From positions 1 to 64,000 of the forward strand of contig NZ_JAPDPH010000001.1 in the NCBI RefSeq assembly GCF_026013475.1: a stretch of DNA of 64,000 nt, given 5' to 3'. Positions 52,679 to 59,749 of the stretch are shown one piece after another. Made by a program: the position numbers and the translations under genes. This DNA is from Micromonospora yasonensis. Its GTDB lineage: Bacteria > Actinomycetota > Actinomycetes > Mycobacteriales > Micromonosporaceae. A model generated the notes under the pieces. It was not told the origin of the DNA, did no database searches, and saw nothing but the letters and a program-made list of their open reading frames with translations. Within the stretch, counting starts at the first letter, position 1. Each line of letters opens with the position of its first letter.

Positions 52679-53623
52679 TCAGCCGGCGGCCGGGGCGACG
52701 AACGACTTGAACCGCTGCGCGCCGCTCGCCGTGTGCGTGACCGTGATGAGGTACGTGCCGGCCGCCGCGTACTGGTGGCTGACCGTCGCGTCCGCCGCCG
52801 GCCCGGCCGACGACGCCCCGTCGCCCCAATCCACCGAGAACGCCTCGTTCGGCGCGGCCGGCACGTACGTCGCGGTGAACTCCGCCGTCATGTTCGTCGC
52901 GTCCGCCGGGTCCGCCACCACCGTGCCGTCCGGCGGCCGCACGGTCAGCCCGCACGTCGGCGCCGGCGGCGGCAGGTACGTCCAGTCGAGGTGCAGCAGG
53001 TCCTGGTCGCCCATCGGGTCCATCAGCCGCTCGACGCCCGTCTTGCGCAGGTACACGTCGTACGGCCCGACACCCCAGCCCGGGTTCTCGATCGCCTTGC
53101 CGGTCAGCGTGAAGCTGGCCGCCCCGTTCTCGATCGTGAAGTCCCCGATCTGCCCGTCGATGATCTGCGGCAGCAGGAAGTACCCGAACCTCGGCCGCTG
53201 GATCGCCCCGGCCACGCACTTCTTCAGCTGGGTGCCCGACCACACCTCCAGCGCCACCGCCGAGTCGAGGTTCACCGCCGACGTGACCCGCATGCCGGTC
53301 GCGTTGCCGTCCTCGTCGAGCACCACAGGCATCCCGGTGAACAGCGTGTACAGCTCCGGGTCGACCCGCCCGCAGGTGACCGTCACGTTGTACAGCTTGA
53401 TCCGCCGCCGGGCCGGCTCGTAGACCAGCGGATCCCCGTTGGCGTCCTTCTGGTCGATCTCCTCGCCGTCGTCGACCTCGGCCGCGTACTCGACGCTCAC
53501 GAAGCCCTTCGACGTGACGTGGACCGGCCATCCTCCGGCGCCCAGGATCGGGTCACCGCACACCCCGAGCTTCGTGGCTCGGAGCATCTTCCCCTTCACC
53601 GGGGTGTCGCACACTGCGGTCAT
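52679..53623 (-). CDS. major tail protein with C-terminal PKD domain
   Basis: 314 aa. Residues 1-215 form the tail-tube domain (KGMLRATKLGVCGDP-like start, VTSKGFVSVEYAAEVDDGEE, NVTVTCGRVDPELYTLFTG). Residues about 225-310 form a PKD/Ig-like domain (FSVDWGDGASSAGPAA, VSHQYAAAGTYLITVTHTA). Such domains decorate tail tubes and are thought to contact surface carbohydrates. The adaptor gene follows 8 bp downstream, an order reversed from the usual adaptor-then-tail order. Confidence 0.88.
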   Translation of the reverse strand: MTAVCDTPVKGKMLRATKLGVCGDPILGAGGWPVHVTSKGFVSVEYAAEVDDGEEIDQKDANGDPLVYEPARRRIKLYNVTVTCGRVDPELYTLFTGMPVVLDEDGNATGMRVTSAVNLDSAVALEVWSGTQLKKCVAGAIQRPRFGYFLLPQIIDGQIGDFTIENGAASFTLTGKAIENPGWGVGPYDVYLRKTGVERLMDPMGDQDLLHLDWTYLPPPAPTCGLTVRPPDGTVVADPADATNMTAEFTATYVPAAPNEAFSVDWGDGASSAGPAADATVSHQYAAAGTYLITVTHTASGAQRFKSFVAPAAG

Positions 53624-53695
53624 CAGGCATCCCTCAACAGCGAAGGTCCATGCCCGGCCCGCAGCCAGCGGCGAATACCCCGCCAGCGTAGCCGA

Positions 53696-53730
53696 GAGGG
53701 CGCTGGCCCCGGGTGGGACACAGCGCCCTC
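53696..53730. terminator. hairpin terminator
   Basis: 10-bp stem GAGGGCGCTG / CAGCGCCCTC between the 53750-54130 gene and the major tail gene, so tail genes may need their own promoter or read-through. Confidence 0.6.
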
Positions 53731-53749
53731 GTCGACGAGCTGGCGGCCG

Positions 53750-54130
53750 CTACTTCTGCGCCGCCGGGTGGTTGCCCAGCACCAGGTCGCGGATCAGCGT
53801 CTCGATCTGCTCGGCCTGGCCGTGCGGCACCCGGAACGCGATCGTCGTCGCGCCGGCCACCACCGCCACCGCCGTGTGCAGGCCGTCCCGCTGGGACGCC
53901 ACCGACTGCACCGCCCGCATGGCGAGCATCTGCCGGCCCTGCTCCTTGAACCGGGGGCGGCACGCCGGGATCAGCAGCGACAGCGCCACCGTGTAGACCG
54001 CCAGGATCACCAGCAGCACGTTCGCCACCGTCGTGCGTCCCGGCTTGCTCCACTCGATCCGGTCGGGCCAGATCCTCACCCGCGCGTTTCGTCCCGCGAC
54101 ATGGCTCTCGAACTGCGCCAACGGCTCCAT
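53750..54130 (-). CDS. PH-like domain protein with membrane segment
   Basis: 126 aa. ARVRIWPDRIEWSKPGRTTV and AVQSVASQRDGLHTAVAVVA with FRVPHGQAEQIETLI follow the PH-like fold of small lysogeny-associated actinophage proteins. A hydrophobic segment (VLLVILAVYTVALSLLIPAC) is inserted between strands. GTTCACTGTGGAGGCAG leader precedes ATG 54130. Role unknown. Confidence 0.55.
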   Translation of the reverse strand: MEPLAQFESHVAGRNARVRIWPDRIEWSKPGRTTVANVLLVILAVYTVALSLLIPACRPRFKEQGRQMLAMRAVQSVASQRDGLHTAVAVVAGATTIAFRVPHGQAEQIETLIRDLVLGNHPAAQK

Positions 54131-54150
54131 AGTTCTGCCTCCACAGTGAA

Positions 54151-54178
54151 CGGGGCCGTGCCCGAAGGCACGGCCCCG
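54151..54178. terminator. hairpin terminator
   Basis: 12-bp stem CGGGGCCGTGCC / GGCACGGCCCCG between the 54218 operon end and the PH-like gene. Confidence 0.75.
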
Positions 54179-54217
54179 ATACTGCCAACGGCTGGCGGCT
54201 TCCGCAGGCCGGCCGGG

Positions 54218-54502
54218 TTACAGCTGCCGGCCGTCGATCACCTCCAGCTCCGCGCCGAGCTCCGCGACCTTGGCCCGCACGCCCTCGCCAACCTCGTCCC
54301 AGGCCTCGCCGGTCACCACCACGGCGCTGCGGCTGTCGCCCTTGATCCAGGTGACCATCACCGCCGTGCGGACGTCGAGGACCTGGGCGGTCCGCTCGCA
54401 GGTGATCTGCCGCATCACCGCGTGCCGCAGCACCTCCCGGTTCAGGAACTTCTCCCGGTCGGCGTCGTTGTCGGCCATCAGGGCCGCCAGCACGTTCTCC
54501 AT
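54218..54502 (-). CDS. hypothetical small protein
   Basis: 94 aa. Helical N-terminus (MENVLAALMADNDADREKFL) and a beta-rich middle (TAVMVTWIKGDSRSAVVVTG). GGGAGG precedes ATG 54502, whose first base overlaps the upstream stop (TGATG). Not recognised. Confidence 0.55.
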   Translation of the reverse strand: MENVLAALMADNDADREKFLNREVLRHAVMRQITCERTAQVLDVRTAVMVTWIKGDSRSAVVVTGEAWDEVGEGVRAKVAELGAELEVIDGRQL

Positions 54503-54888
54503 CAGTACCTCCCGACCGGGGCGGACGGCCTCACCTGTGCCGTGCCCTCGACGATGCGGCCACGGCACCGGCCGCACACCACAGGCGTCGGCCTGCCCTG
54601 CGCCAGGTCGACCGGCACCTGCATCGGCCCGTCGCAGCCCTGGCAGCGCAGCGGCACCAGCCGGGGCAGCCGCATCCCGAGCAGCAGCATGTCCCGAGGC
54701 ACCAGCGTCTCCCTCGGCTGCCCGCCGTTGCGCGGCAGGATCACCAGGTTGACGCAGCTCGGGAAGTCCTTGACCGACTGCACGTCGGCGATCTCCACCA
54801 GCTGACCGAACAGCAGCACCTCGTCCCGGCGCCGCAACTCCTCGGTCCGGATCGTCGGGTTCGCCGGCTTCCTCGTCTCGACGGTCAC
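54502..54888 (-). CDS. zinc-ribbon hypothetical protein
   Basis: 128 aa. RCQGCDGPMQVPV and VVCGRCRGRIV are two CxxC pairs of a zinc ribbon; upstream DVQSVKDFPSCVNLVILPRN is beta-rich. GTG 54888 overlaps the stop of the next gene upstream. Function unknown. Confidence 0.55.
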   Translation of the reverse strand: MTVETRKPANPTIRTEELRRRDEVLLFGQLVEIADVQSVKDFPSCVNLVILPRNGGQPRETLVPRDMLLLGMRLPRLVPLRCQGCDGPMQVPVDLAQGRPTPVVCGRCRGRIVEGTAQVRPSAPVGRY

Positions 54889-55391
54889 GCCGCCTTCTCC
54901 TCTCGCTCCAGCCAGCAGAACCTGGCCTCCACATCGACCACCAGTTGCTCCGTCAGGCCCGCCCACACGTCGGCGGGCAGCGTCGCCAGGTGGTGCCACC
55001 GGCCGCCGTGCGCCGCGTAGACATGCAGCGCGCCCAGCTTGTGCTCCCACAGGTACGCCCAGCCCTCGTCCTCGAACGGCTGGTCGGCGCCCATCAGCCC
55101 GACCGCCGCCGGGCTGCTGATCTCGTCCTTGTAGCCGCGCCCGACGCCGCAGACGTACGTCCAGTCGGGCCGCCGCTCGGACACCGCCTGCGCCGGCCAG
55201 TGCGTGTTCGCCAGCACCGACCAGTGCCGGTGCATCAGCACCTCGACCATCGCCGCCGTGTTCCGCTGGAAGCTGCGGTCCCACATCGCCCGCATCTGCG
55301 CGAGGGTCCAGCTGGGCTGGCCCTCCATCTCGACGAGCCGGGCCCGGTACCACTGGCTGCCCGGGGCGAACTGCCCCACCAGCGCCCTCAC
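54885..55391 (-). CDS. hypothetical protein, paralogue of the upstream gene
   Basis: 168 aa. Starts RALVGQFAPGSQWYRARLVE and continues AMVEVLMHRHWSVLANTHWP and VSERRPDWTYVCGVGRGY. Both this and the 55388-55936 product begin with RALVG and have a similar layout, suggesting an old duplication. GTGA overlap with its neighbour. Confidence 0.55.
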   Translation of the reverse strand: MRALVGQFAPGSQWYRARLVEMEGQPSWTLAQMRAMWDRSFQRNTAAMVEVLMHRHWSVLANTHWPAQAVSERRPDWTYVCGVGRGYKDEISSPAAVGLMGADQPFEDEGWAYLWEHKLGALHVYAAHGGRWHHLATLPADVWAGLTEQLVVDVEARFCWLEREEKAA

Positions 55392-55936
55392 CGGCCCGCC
55401 TCCATCAGCTGGATGCGGGTTGAGTCGCGGGCCGCCTCGCGGACGGCCTCCATGTAGCCGCGGTAGTCGGACGCCCGCCACTGCGCCGCGTAGCCCGCCT
55501 TCTGGACCTCCAGCAGGTCCAGCTGCGACAGGTCGCCCAGCTCGTGCAGCGACCAGCACGCCCACGCCTCCCAGCGCTTCGGGCCGCGCTCGGGGAACAC
55601 CCCCAGGTAGACGTGCAGCCGGTGGCCGCCGAACAGGTACGCCCACTCGCGGTCGCCCGCGCGGGCCTCGGCGATCCGGCCGGTCTGCACCGGGTAGCCC
55701 TCGGACGGCACGCCGACCGCGTGACCGGTCGGCCCGGTGCCCGGCACGGCGTACAGCCGCGACCAGTCGGTTTGCAGCAGCACCGCCGCCGCCCGCTCCG
55801 GGCTGTGGCCGCACAGCTCGTGCAGCAGCACCGACAGGGCCGGGACGACCATCGTCGGGCAGCCGTCGTGCTGCACGCCCCGCGCCACGTACACACCGCC
55901 GGCACCTTCGGTGCCGACCAGCGCGCGTAGACCCAT
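55388..55936 (-). CDS. hypothetical actinophage-type protein
   Basis: 182 aa. MGLRALVGTEGAGGVYVARG and HDGCPTMVVPALSVLLHELC match the 'GxY.ARYVH.DGYPT' start of small actinophage proteins of unknown function. GTTCACGTGGAGG leader lies before ATG 55936. Confidence 0.6.
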   Translation of the reverse strand: MGLRALVGTEGAGGVYVARGVQHDGCPTMVVPALSVLLHELCGHSPERAAAVLLQTDWSRLYAVPGTGPTGHAVGVPSEGYPVQTGRIAEARAGDREWAYLFGGHRLHVYLGVFPERGPKRWEAWACWSLHELGDLSQLDLLEVQKAGYAAQWRASDYRGYMEAVREAARDSTRIQLMEAGR

Positions 55937-56083
55937 GTTTACCTCCACGTGAACCGGGTCTTGCTTCGGACAGTTACCTTGCGCTGTCCGGCCGCAATCG
56001 TCAATAGCGACCGGACAGCAGAACCCCGGCTAGGGGCTCCGCACCGGGGCCGGACCGCCGGCCCAGCCCCGCCTACGCAGCCG

Positions 56084-56500
56084 CTAGGCGGTCGCGTCCA
56101 CCGACCAGAACTCCGTCTCGCCGTGCCACGCCGGCACGGCGTACGGCGACTTCGCGCCGTCGGCCAGCCAGCGCAGCATCTTCGCCACGACCTGCTCCCG
56201 GTACCGCTCGGGGATCCTCGCCGCCGCGTACTCCTCCAGGGCCTCGCGCGTCCCCAGCATCCGCACGCTTCCGCCGCTCCAGCTCGTGACGACGACCATC
56301 ACCGGCGGCTCCTCCTCGTCCGGCCTGGCGTCGCACTCGTCGGCAGGCCCGCCGTCGTAGTGCTTGCAGGTCGGGTCGCACGGGTCCGCGATGTGCGCGC
56401 CGCAGTGCGTGCAGCAGTCGTTCTCGTCGCGGCAGCTGAACCACCCGCAGTCGTCGCCGCTCGCGGCGCTCTTGCCGGGCTGCACCGTGCTCTCTGCCAT
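56084..56500 (-). CDS. hypothetical Cys-rich protein
   Basis: 138 aa. CRDENDCCTHCGAHIADPCD with CKHYDGG gives a Cys/His cluster likely binding zinc; the C-terminal half (EALEEYAAARIPERYREQVV) is helical. GTTCACGTGGAGGTTGAG before ATG 56500; promoter site g upstream. Confidence 0.6.
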   Translation of the reverse strand: MAESTVQPGKSAASGDDCGWFSCRDENDCCTHCGAHIADPCDPTCKHYDGGPADECDARPDEEEPPVMVVVTSWSGGSVRMLGTREALEEYAAARIPERYREQVVAKMLRWLADGAKSPYAVPAWHGETEFWSVDATA

Positions 56501-56528
56501 CTCAACCTCCACGTGAACAAGGCAGGAC

Positions 56529-56607
56529 GTACATATTCATTGTATGCGACCGACTCCCCCGCGTACACGTTTTATGTACGCGGGGGGCCGTGTAGCGCGT
56601 CACACAA
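56529..56607 (-). promoter_or_regulatory. promoter/operator module (site g)
   Basis: GTGTAC (56563-56568), 18 bp, TACAAT (56539-56544). Inverted half-boxes 56529-56544 and 56564-56579 (TACACGTTTTATGTAC), with upstream block GGGCCGTGTAGCGCGTCACA. Confidence 0.85.
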
Positions 56608-56615
56608 CCGGCCGG

Positions 56616-57620
56616 TCAGAACAGCCGGCCCTGCCGGAACACCGCGTCCGCGTCGAACGTGGACGAGTCCGGCGCGGGCGGCGGCGGCGGGGGCGGCGGC
56701 TTCGGCCGCGCATTCCGCATGTGCCGCTCCAGGTCGCTCTCCGGCCACGGCAGCTCCAGCACCGTCCGCACCGCGCGGATCTGAATGGCCACCTGCCACG
56801 CCCGCCGCATCTCGTCGATCGCGATCTGCCGGTCCCGCAGGGCCTCGTGCATCCACTGGTCCAGCAGCCCGTCACCGCAGCCGACGACCACCCGCCAGCC
56901 CAGCCCCCACAGGTGGAAGTTCACCGCGCACAGCGCCGCAGCGAGGGGGTCCAGGTCGTTCGCCCACCACTCGCACGCCGTCGGGTCGAGGCCCTTCTCC
57001 CGCATGGACCGGGCCGCGCCGAGCAGCATCGTGCCCGTGCCGGCGCACGGCTCCAGGATCCTGTCGCCCTCCTTCGGCCCCGCCATCCGGCCCATCAGCT
57101 CCGTCACGTCCACCGGCGTCAGAAACTGCCCGATGCCCTTCCGCCCGCCGTGGGACTTCATCGTCTGGAGCAGCACCCCCAGCAGGTCGTAGTCGCCCCA
57201 CCCGTCCGGCCCGAACCGGCCGAGCACCCCGCGCCGCAACGCCGCCTGGCCGACCGCGTGGATCGCCCGCTGCGTCGTCTCGTCCGGCTCGTCGTCGATC
57301 CACGACCACAGGTGCTTCGTCCGCGGGTTCAGGTCGGGCCGCAGCGCCGCGAACTCGCACCACAGCCGCTGGATCAGCAGCCAGAACCCCTCGTGGTCCA
57401 GGCGCTCCGCCATCTCGCCCACCCGGTCGAGCTGGTCGGGGTCCGGCGCCTCCCGCGCCAGCACCGCCAGGGCGGCCACCACGCTCATCGGCACCTCGAT
57501 CCGCGAGCCGCCGTACCGGCTGTGCCACGCCTGGTCGACCGCCTCCGCGATCGCCCGAGCGTGCTCGCGCGGGTCGGCCGGCACGGCGTTCGCGCGCCGC
57601 GCCACCATCGTTGTCGTCAT
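56616..57620 (-). CDS. N-6 DNA methylase-type protein without visible catalytic motif IV
   Basis: 334 aa. The type-I M-subunit features are present: KGIGQFLTPVDVTELMGRMA, SAM-binding motif I ILEPCAGTGTMLLGAA and ANDLDPLAAALCAVNFHLWG. After VVGCGDGLLDQWMHEALRDR no [NDS]PP[YFW] motif follows; the C-terminus is a Pro-run (PPPPPPPPAPDSS). It may be a non-catalytic SAM-binding protein or use a variant site. GTTCACGTGGAGGAAGAGC precedes ATG 57620. Confidence 0.75.
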   Translation of the reverse strand: MTTTMVARRANAVPADPREHARAIAEAVDQAWHSRYGGSRIEVPMSVVAALAVLAREAPDPDQLDRVGEMAERLDHEGFWLLIQRLWCEFAALRPDLNPRTKHLWSWIDDEPDETTQRAIHAVGQAALRRGVLGRFGPDGWGDYDLLGVLLQTMKSHGGRKGIGQFLTPVDVTELMGRMAGPKEGDRILEPCAGTGTMLLGAARSMREKGLDPTACEWWANDLDPLAAALCAVNFHLWGLGWRVVVGCGDGLLDQWMHEALRDRQIAIDEMRRAWQVAIQIRAVRTVLELPWPESDLERHMRNARPKPPPPPPPPAPDSSTFDADAVFRQGRLF

Positions 57621-57670
57621 GCTCTTCCTCCACGTGAACTGCCGGCGGCCTGCCCGCCGGCGGGAACGGC

Positions 57671-57705
57671 AGCGCCCCCGCAGCCAGCACGGCTGCGGGG
57701 GCGCT
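57671..57705. terminator. strong hairpin terminator
   Basis: 15-bp stem AGCGCCCCCGCAGCC / GGCTGCGGGGGCGCT, 9 bp after the stop of the 57715-57996 gene. Confidence 0.8.
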
Positions 57706-57714
57706 CGGTGCGGC

Positions 57715-57996
57715 TCAGACCAGCCGCAGCACCTGCATCTCGGGCACGCCCACCACCGTCGGGTAGGCCAGGTCGTAGAAGTCCAGCCGCACGCTCTCGC
57801 CCAGCTCGTCCTTCAGCGCCACGGCGGCGGCCTCCTCCATCACCCGCGTCCAGTCGACGCGCGGCACGCTCTCGTGCCGCCGCTCGGCCAGCGCCGCCAG
57901 GTCGAACGACAGGACGTCGCCGTCCTCCACCTCGGACAGCGCGATGACCTCCCACTGGTCGGCGGTCGGCTCGGTCTCCATCAGCTCGATGCTCAC
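57715..57996 (-). CDS. hypothetical small acidic protein
   Basis: 93 aa. IELMETEPTADQWEVIALSE and helical WTRVMEEAAAVALKDELGES; no domain recognised. GTG 57996 follows GAGGGAG. Second gene behind promoter site h. Confidence 0.6.
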   Translation of the reverse strand: MSIELMETEPTADQWEVIALSEVEDGDVLSFDLAALAERRHESVPRVDWTRVMEEAAAVALKDELGESVRLDFYDLAYPTVVGVPEMQVLRLV

Positions 57997-58026
57997 GGTC
58001 AGCTCCCTCTCTCTCGTTTCGCTCGG

Positions 58027-58365
58027 TCAGCAGTTGCCGCACACGCCCGACGCCGGCAGCTCGCAGAAGCAGCTGTCGCACAGCCGCTTGCGCACCGCCG
58101 CCACCTCCCGCGCGTTCTCGCGCGCCTGCCGCTCCCGCGCCACCCGCTCCCGCTCGGCCAGCGCCCGCGCGTTGTGCTCCCGCACCCGCCGGTTGTGGGC
58201 CAGCAGCGCCCGGTCCTCCTCCTGGGTGGGGCGGCGGCGGGGCACCCGCATCGCCTCCTGAAGGGCCTCCGTGATCGCGTTCAGCCGGTTGATGGTCACG
58301 GTGTCGGCCCAGCTCAGCACCCGCCGGCCGTGCTCGTCGGTCACGTTCAGGTCCATCGGGTTCAT
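58027..58365 (-). CDS. hypothetical protein with C-terminal zinc ribbon
   Basis: 112 aa. A basic coiled coil (NARALAERERVARERQAREN) ends in LCDSCFCELPASGVCGNC, a four-Cys zinc site. GAGGAGAG precedes ATG 58365. First gene behind promoter site h. Confidence 0.6.
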   Translation of the reverse strand: MNPMDLNVTDEHGRRVLSWADTVTINRLNAITEALQEAMRVPRRRPTQEEDRALLAHNRRVREHNARALAERERVARERQARENAREVAAVRKRLCDSCFCELPASGVCGNC

Positions 58366-58398
58366 CGGGCTCTCCTCACGCAGTCGGGGTGGCTTGCT

Positions 58399-58477
58399 GT
58401 ACATATTCATTGTAGGTAGACGCCAGGCCTGCATACAAGTTTTATGTACGCCTTGGGCTGTGGAGCGGGCCACACAA
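58399..58477 (-). promoter_or_regulatory. promoter/operator module (site h)
   Basis: TTGTAT (58433-58438), 18 bp, TACAAT (58409-58414). Half-boxes 58399-58414 (GTACATATTCATTGTA) and 58434-58449 (TACAAGTTTTATGTAC); upstream block 58450-58477. Confidence 0.88.
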
Positions 58478-58481
58478 ACGG

Positions 58482-58519
58482 CGACGCCCCCGCACCCACG
58501 TGGGGCGCGAGGGGCGTCG
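58482..58519. terminator. hairpin terminator
   Basis: 9-bp stem CGACGCCCC / GGGGCGTCG after the 58531-58830 gene and before promoter site h. Confidence 0.65.
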
Positions 58520-58530
58520 GGCCGCTCAGC

Positions 58531-58830
58531 TCAGAACTCCTGGCGGTACACCTCGTGCGTGTAGCAGTGCCAGTAGAACTCCTGGTTGTCGAACCCCCGG
58601 CAGTCGAGGTGGTCGACCGCCTTCTCCGGCTCGATCTTGGTCACGCACTCGACGCCCGTCACCCACGTGCTGTCGGCGTCGTCCTGCTGGATCCGCACCA
58701 TGCCGTCGCGGACCTGGATCACGGTGCCGGTCCGCTCGGCCGGCTCCCACGGGGCCTCCCAGCGCACCCGGTCCTTCTCGGCCAGCTCCGGCGCTGCGGC
58801 AACCTCTGCGACCTGCTCGATGATCTCCAC
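58531..58830 (-). CDS. hypothetical small acidic protein
   Basis: 99 aa. KDRVRWEAPWEPAERTGTVI, VRIQQDDADSTWVTGVECVT suggests an SH3-like beta fold; YWHCYTHEVYRQEF at the end. GTG 58830 lies inside the CACGTG box, with GGAG upstream. Confidence 0.6.
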   Translation of the reverse strand: MEIIEQVAEVAAAPELAEKDRVRWEAPWEPAERTGTVIQVRDGMVRIQQDDADSTWVTGVECVTKIEPEKAVDHLDCRGFDNQEFYWHCYTHEVYRQEF

Positions 58831-58854
58831 GTGAATCTCCCTCGTCTCAAACGG

Positions 58855-58886
58855 GCGCGCCGGCCGGGGCCCCCCGGCCGGCGCGC
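58855..58886. terminator. strong hairpin terminator
   Basis: 15-bp stem GCGCGCCGGCCGGGG / CCCCGGCCGGCGCGC with a 2-nt loop just after the 58897-59223 gene. Confidence 0.8.
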
Positions 58887-58896
58887 ATCGGCTTGC

Positions 58897-59223
58897 TCAG
58901 TTGCCCCGGCCGGCCTTCACGCTCTCGGCGACGTACGCCAGGGCGGTCCGCCGCTCGGCCACCTTCATCAGCGCCGCGTCGAACGCCGCCGCCTTGTCGC
59001 TCACGGCGGCCAGCAGGTCGCCGCGCACCGCGGTGCGCAGGTCGCCCGCCTTCGCGTTGACCATCGCGTCCTCGGTCGCCCCGGTGAGCTCGGCGCCCGC
59101 CCGCTCCAGCTCCCGCTCGGCCTCCACGATCCGCGCCGCCAGCTGGGCGACCAGCCCGTACCGGTCGGCACCCTCGGCCTCGACACCGAACTCGGCGACC
59201 AGCTCGTTGACCCGCTTCTCCAT
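58897..59223 (-). CDS. hypothetical helical protein
   Basis: 108 aa, almost entirely helical (RVNELVAEFGVEAEGADRYG, VEAERELERAGAELTGATED, AAFDAALMKVAERRTALAYV). GGAGGGTTTGAG precedes ATG 59223; driven by promoter site i. Unknown role. Confidence 0.6.
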   Translation of the reverse strand: MEKRVNELVAEFGVEAEGADRYGLVAQLAARIVEAERELERAGAELTGATEDAMVNAKAGDLRTAVRGDLLAAVSDKAAAFDAALMKVAERRTALAYVAESVKAGRGN

Positions 59224-59254
59224 CTCAAACCCTCCTGTAGGGGTAGCGCGTTGC

Positions 59255-59334
59255 GTACATATTCATTGTATTCGAATTTCAGTCTCGCGTACAAGTTTTA
59301 TGTACGCCTCAGGGCCGTGGAGCGAGTCACACAA
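59255..59334 (-). promoter_or_regulatory. promoter/operator module (site i)
   Basis: TTGTAC (59289-59294), 18 bp, TACAAT (59265-59270). Half-boxes 59255-59270 and 59290-59305 (TACAAGTTTTATGTAC), with upstream block GGGCCGTGGAGCGAGTCACA. Confidence 0.88.
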
Positions 59335-59338
59335 CAAG

Positions 59339-59381
59339 CGCCGCCCCACCTGGCACGGGGAAGAGACCAGGTGGGGCGGCG
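59339..59381. terminator. strong hairpin terminator
   Basis: 15-bp stem CGCCGCCCCACCTGG / CCAGGTGGGGCGGCG ends the capsid operon, 23 bp after the 59405-59740 gene. Confidence 0.85.
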
Positions 59382-59404
59382 CGGCCCAGGGCGAGGGGTA
59401 CCGG

Positions 59405-59740
59405 TCAGCTCCGCGAGCTGCGCGACGACCGGGACGCCTTGGCCGGCGGCTGGGAGGAACCGTCCGTCGACTCGGCGTCCGCCCCGGACCCGTCGGCCCC
59501 GGCGCCAGCCGACGTGCCCTGCGCGGTGGCCGCGGCCTCCGCGGGAGCCTCCACACGCTGCCGGCCGTCGCCGGAGCTCAGCACCTTGTCCGCCAGGTCG
59601 TCGGGCACGTCGAACGCCAGCCCCACCGGGCCGTCCGTCGTCGTCTGCACCTCGAAGCGGCGCTCCTCGCCGGCCGCCTCCAGCAGCTGCTTCGCGAGGA
59701 CCTGCGCGTCCGCGCGGTCCTTCGGGTAGATCAGCGCCAT
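59405..59740 (-). CDS. small capsid-operon protein
   Basis: 111 aa. Helical start (YPKDRADAQVLAKQLLEAAG), beta middle (FEVQTTTDGPVGLAFDVPDD) and a disordered Ser/Ala/Arg tail. Third gene of the capsid operon (9-bp gap); probably a structural or assembly protein. Unrecognised. Confidence 0.6.
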   Translation of the reverse strand: MALIYPKDRADAQVLAKQLLEAAGEERRFEVQTTTDGPVGLAFDVPDDLADKVLSSGDGRQRVEAPAEAAATAQGTSAGAGADGSGADAESTDGSSQPPAKASRSSRSSRS

Positions 59741-59749
59741 GTCACCCTC

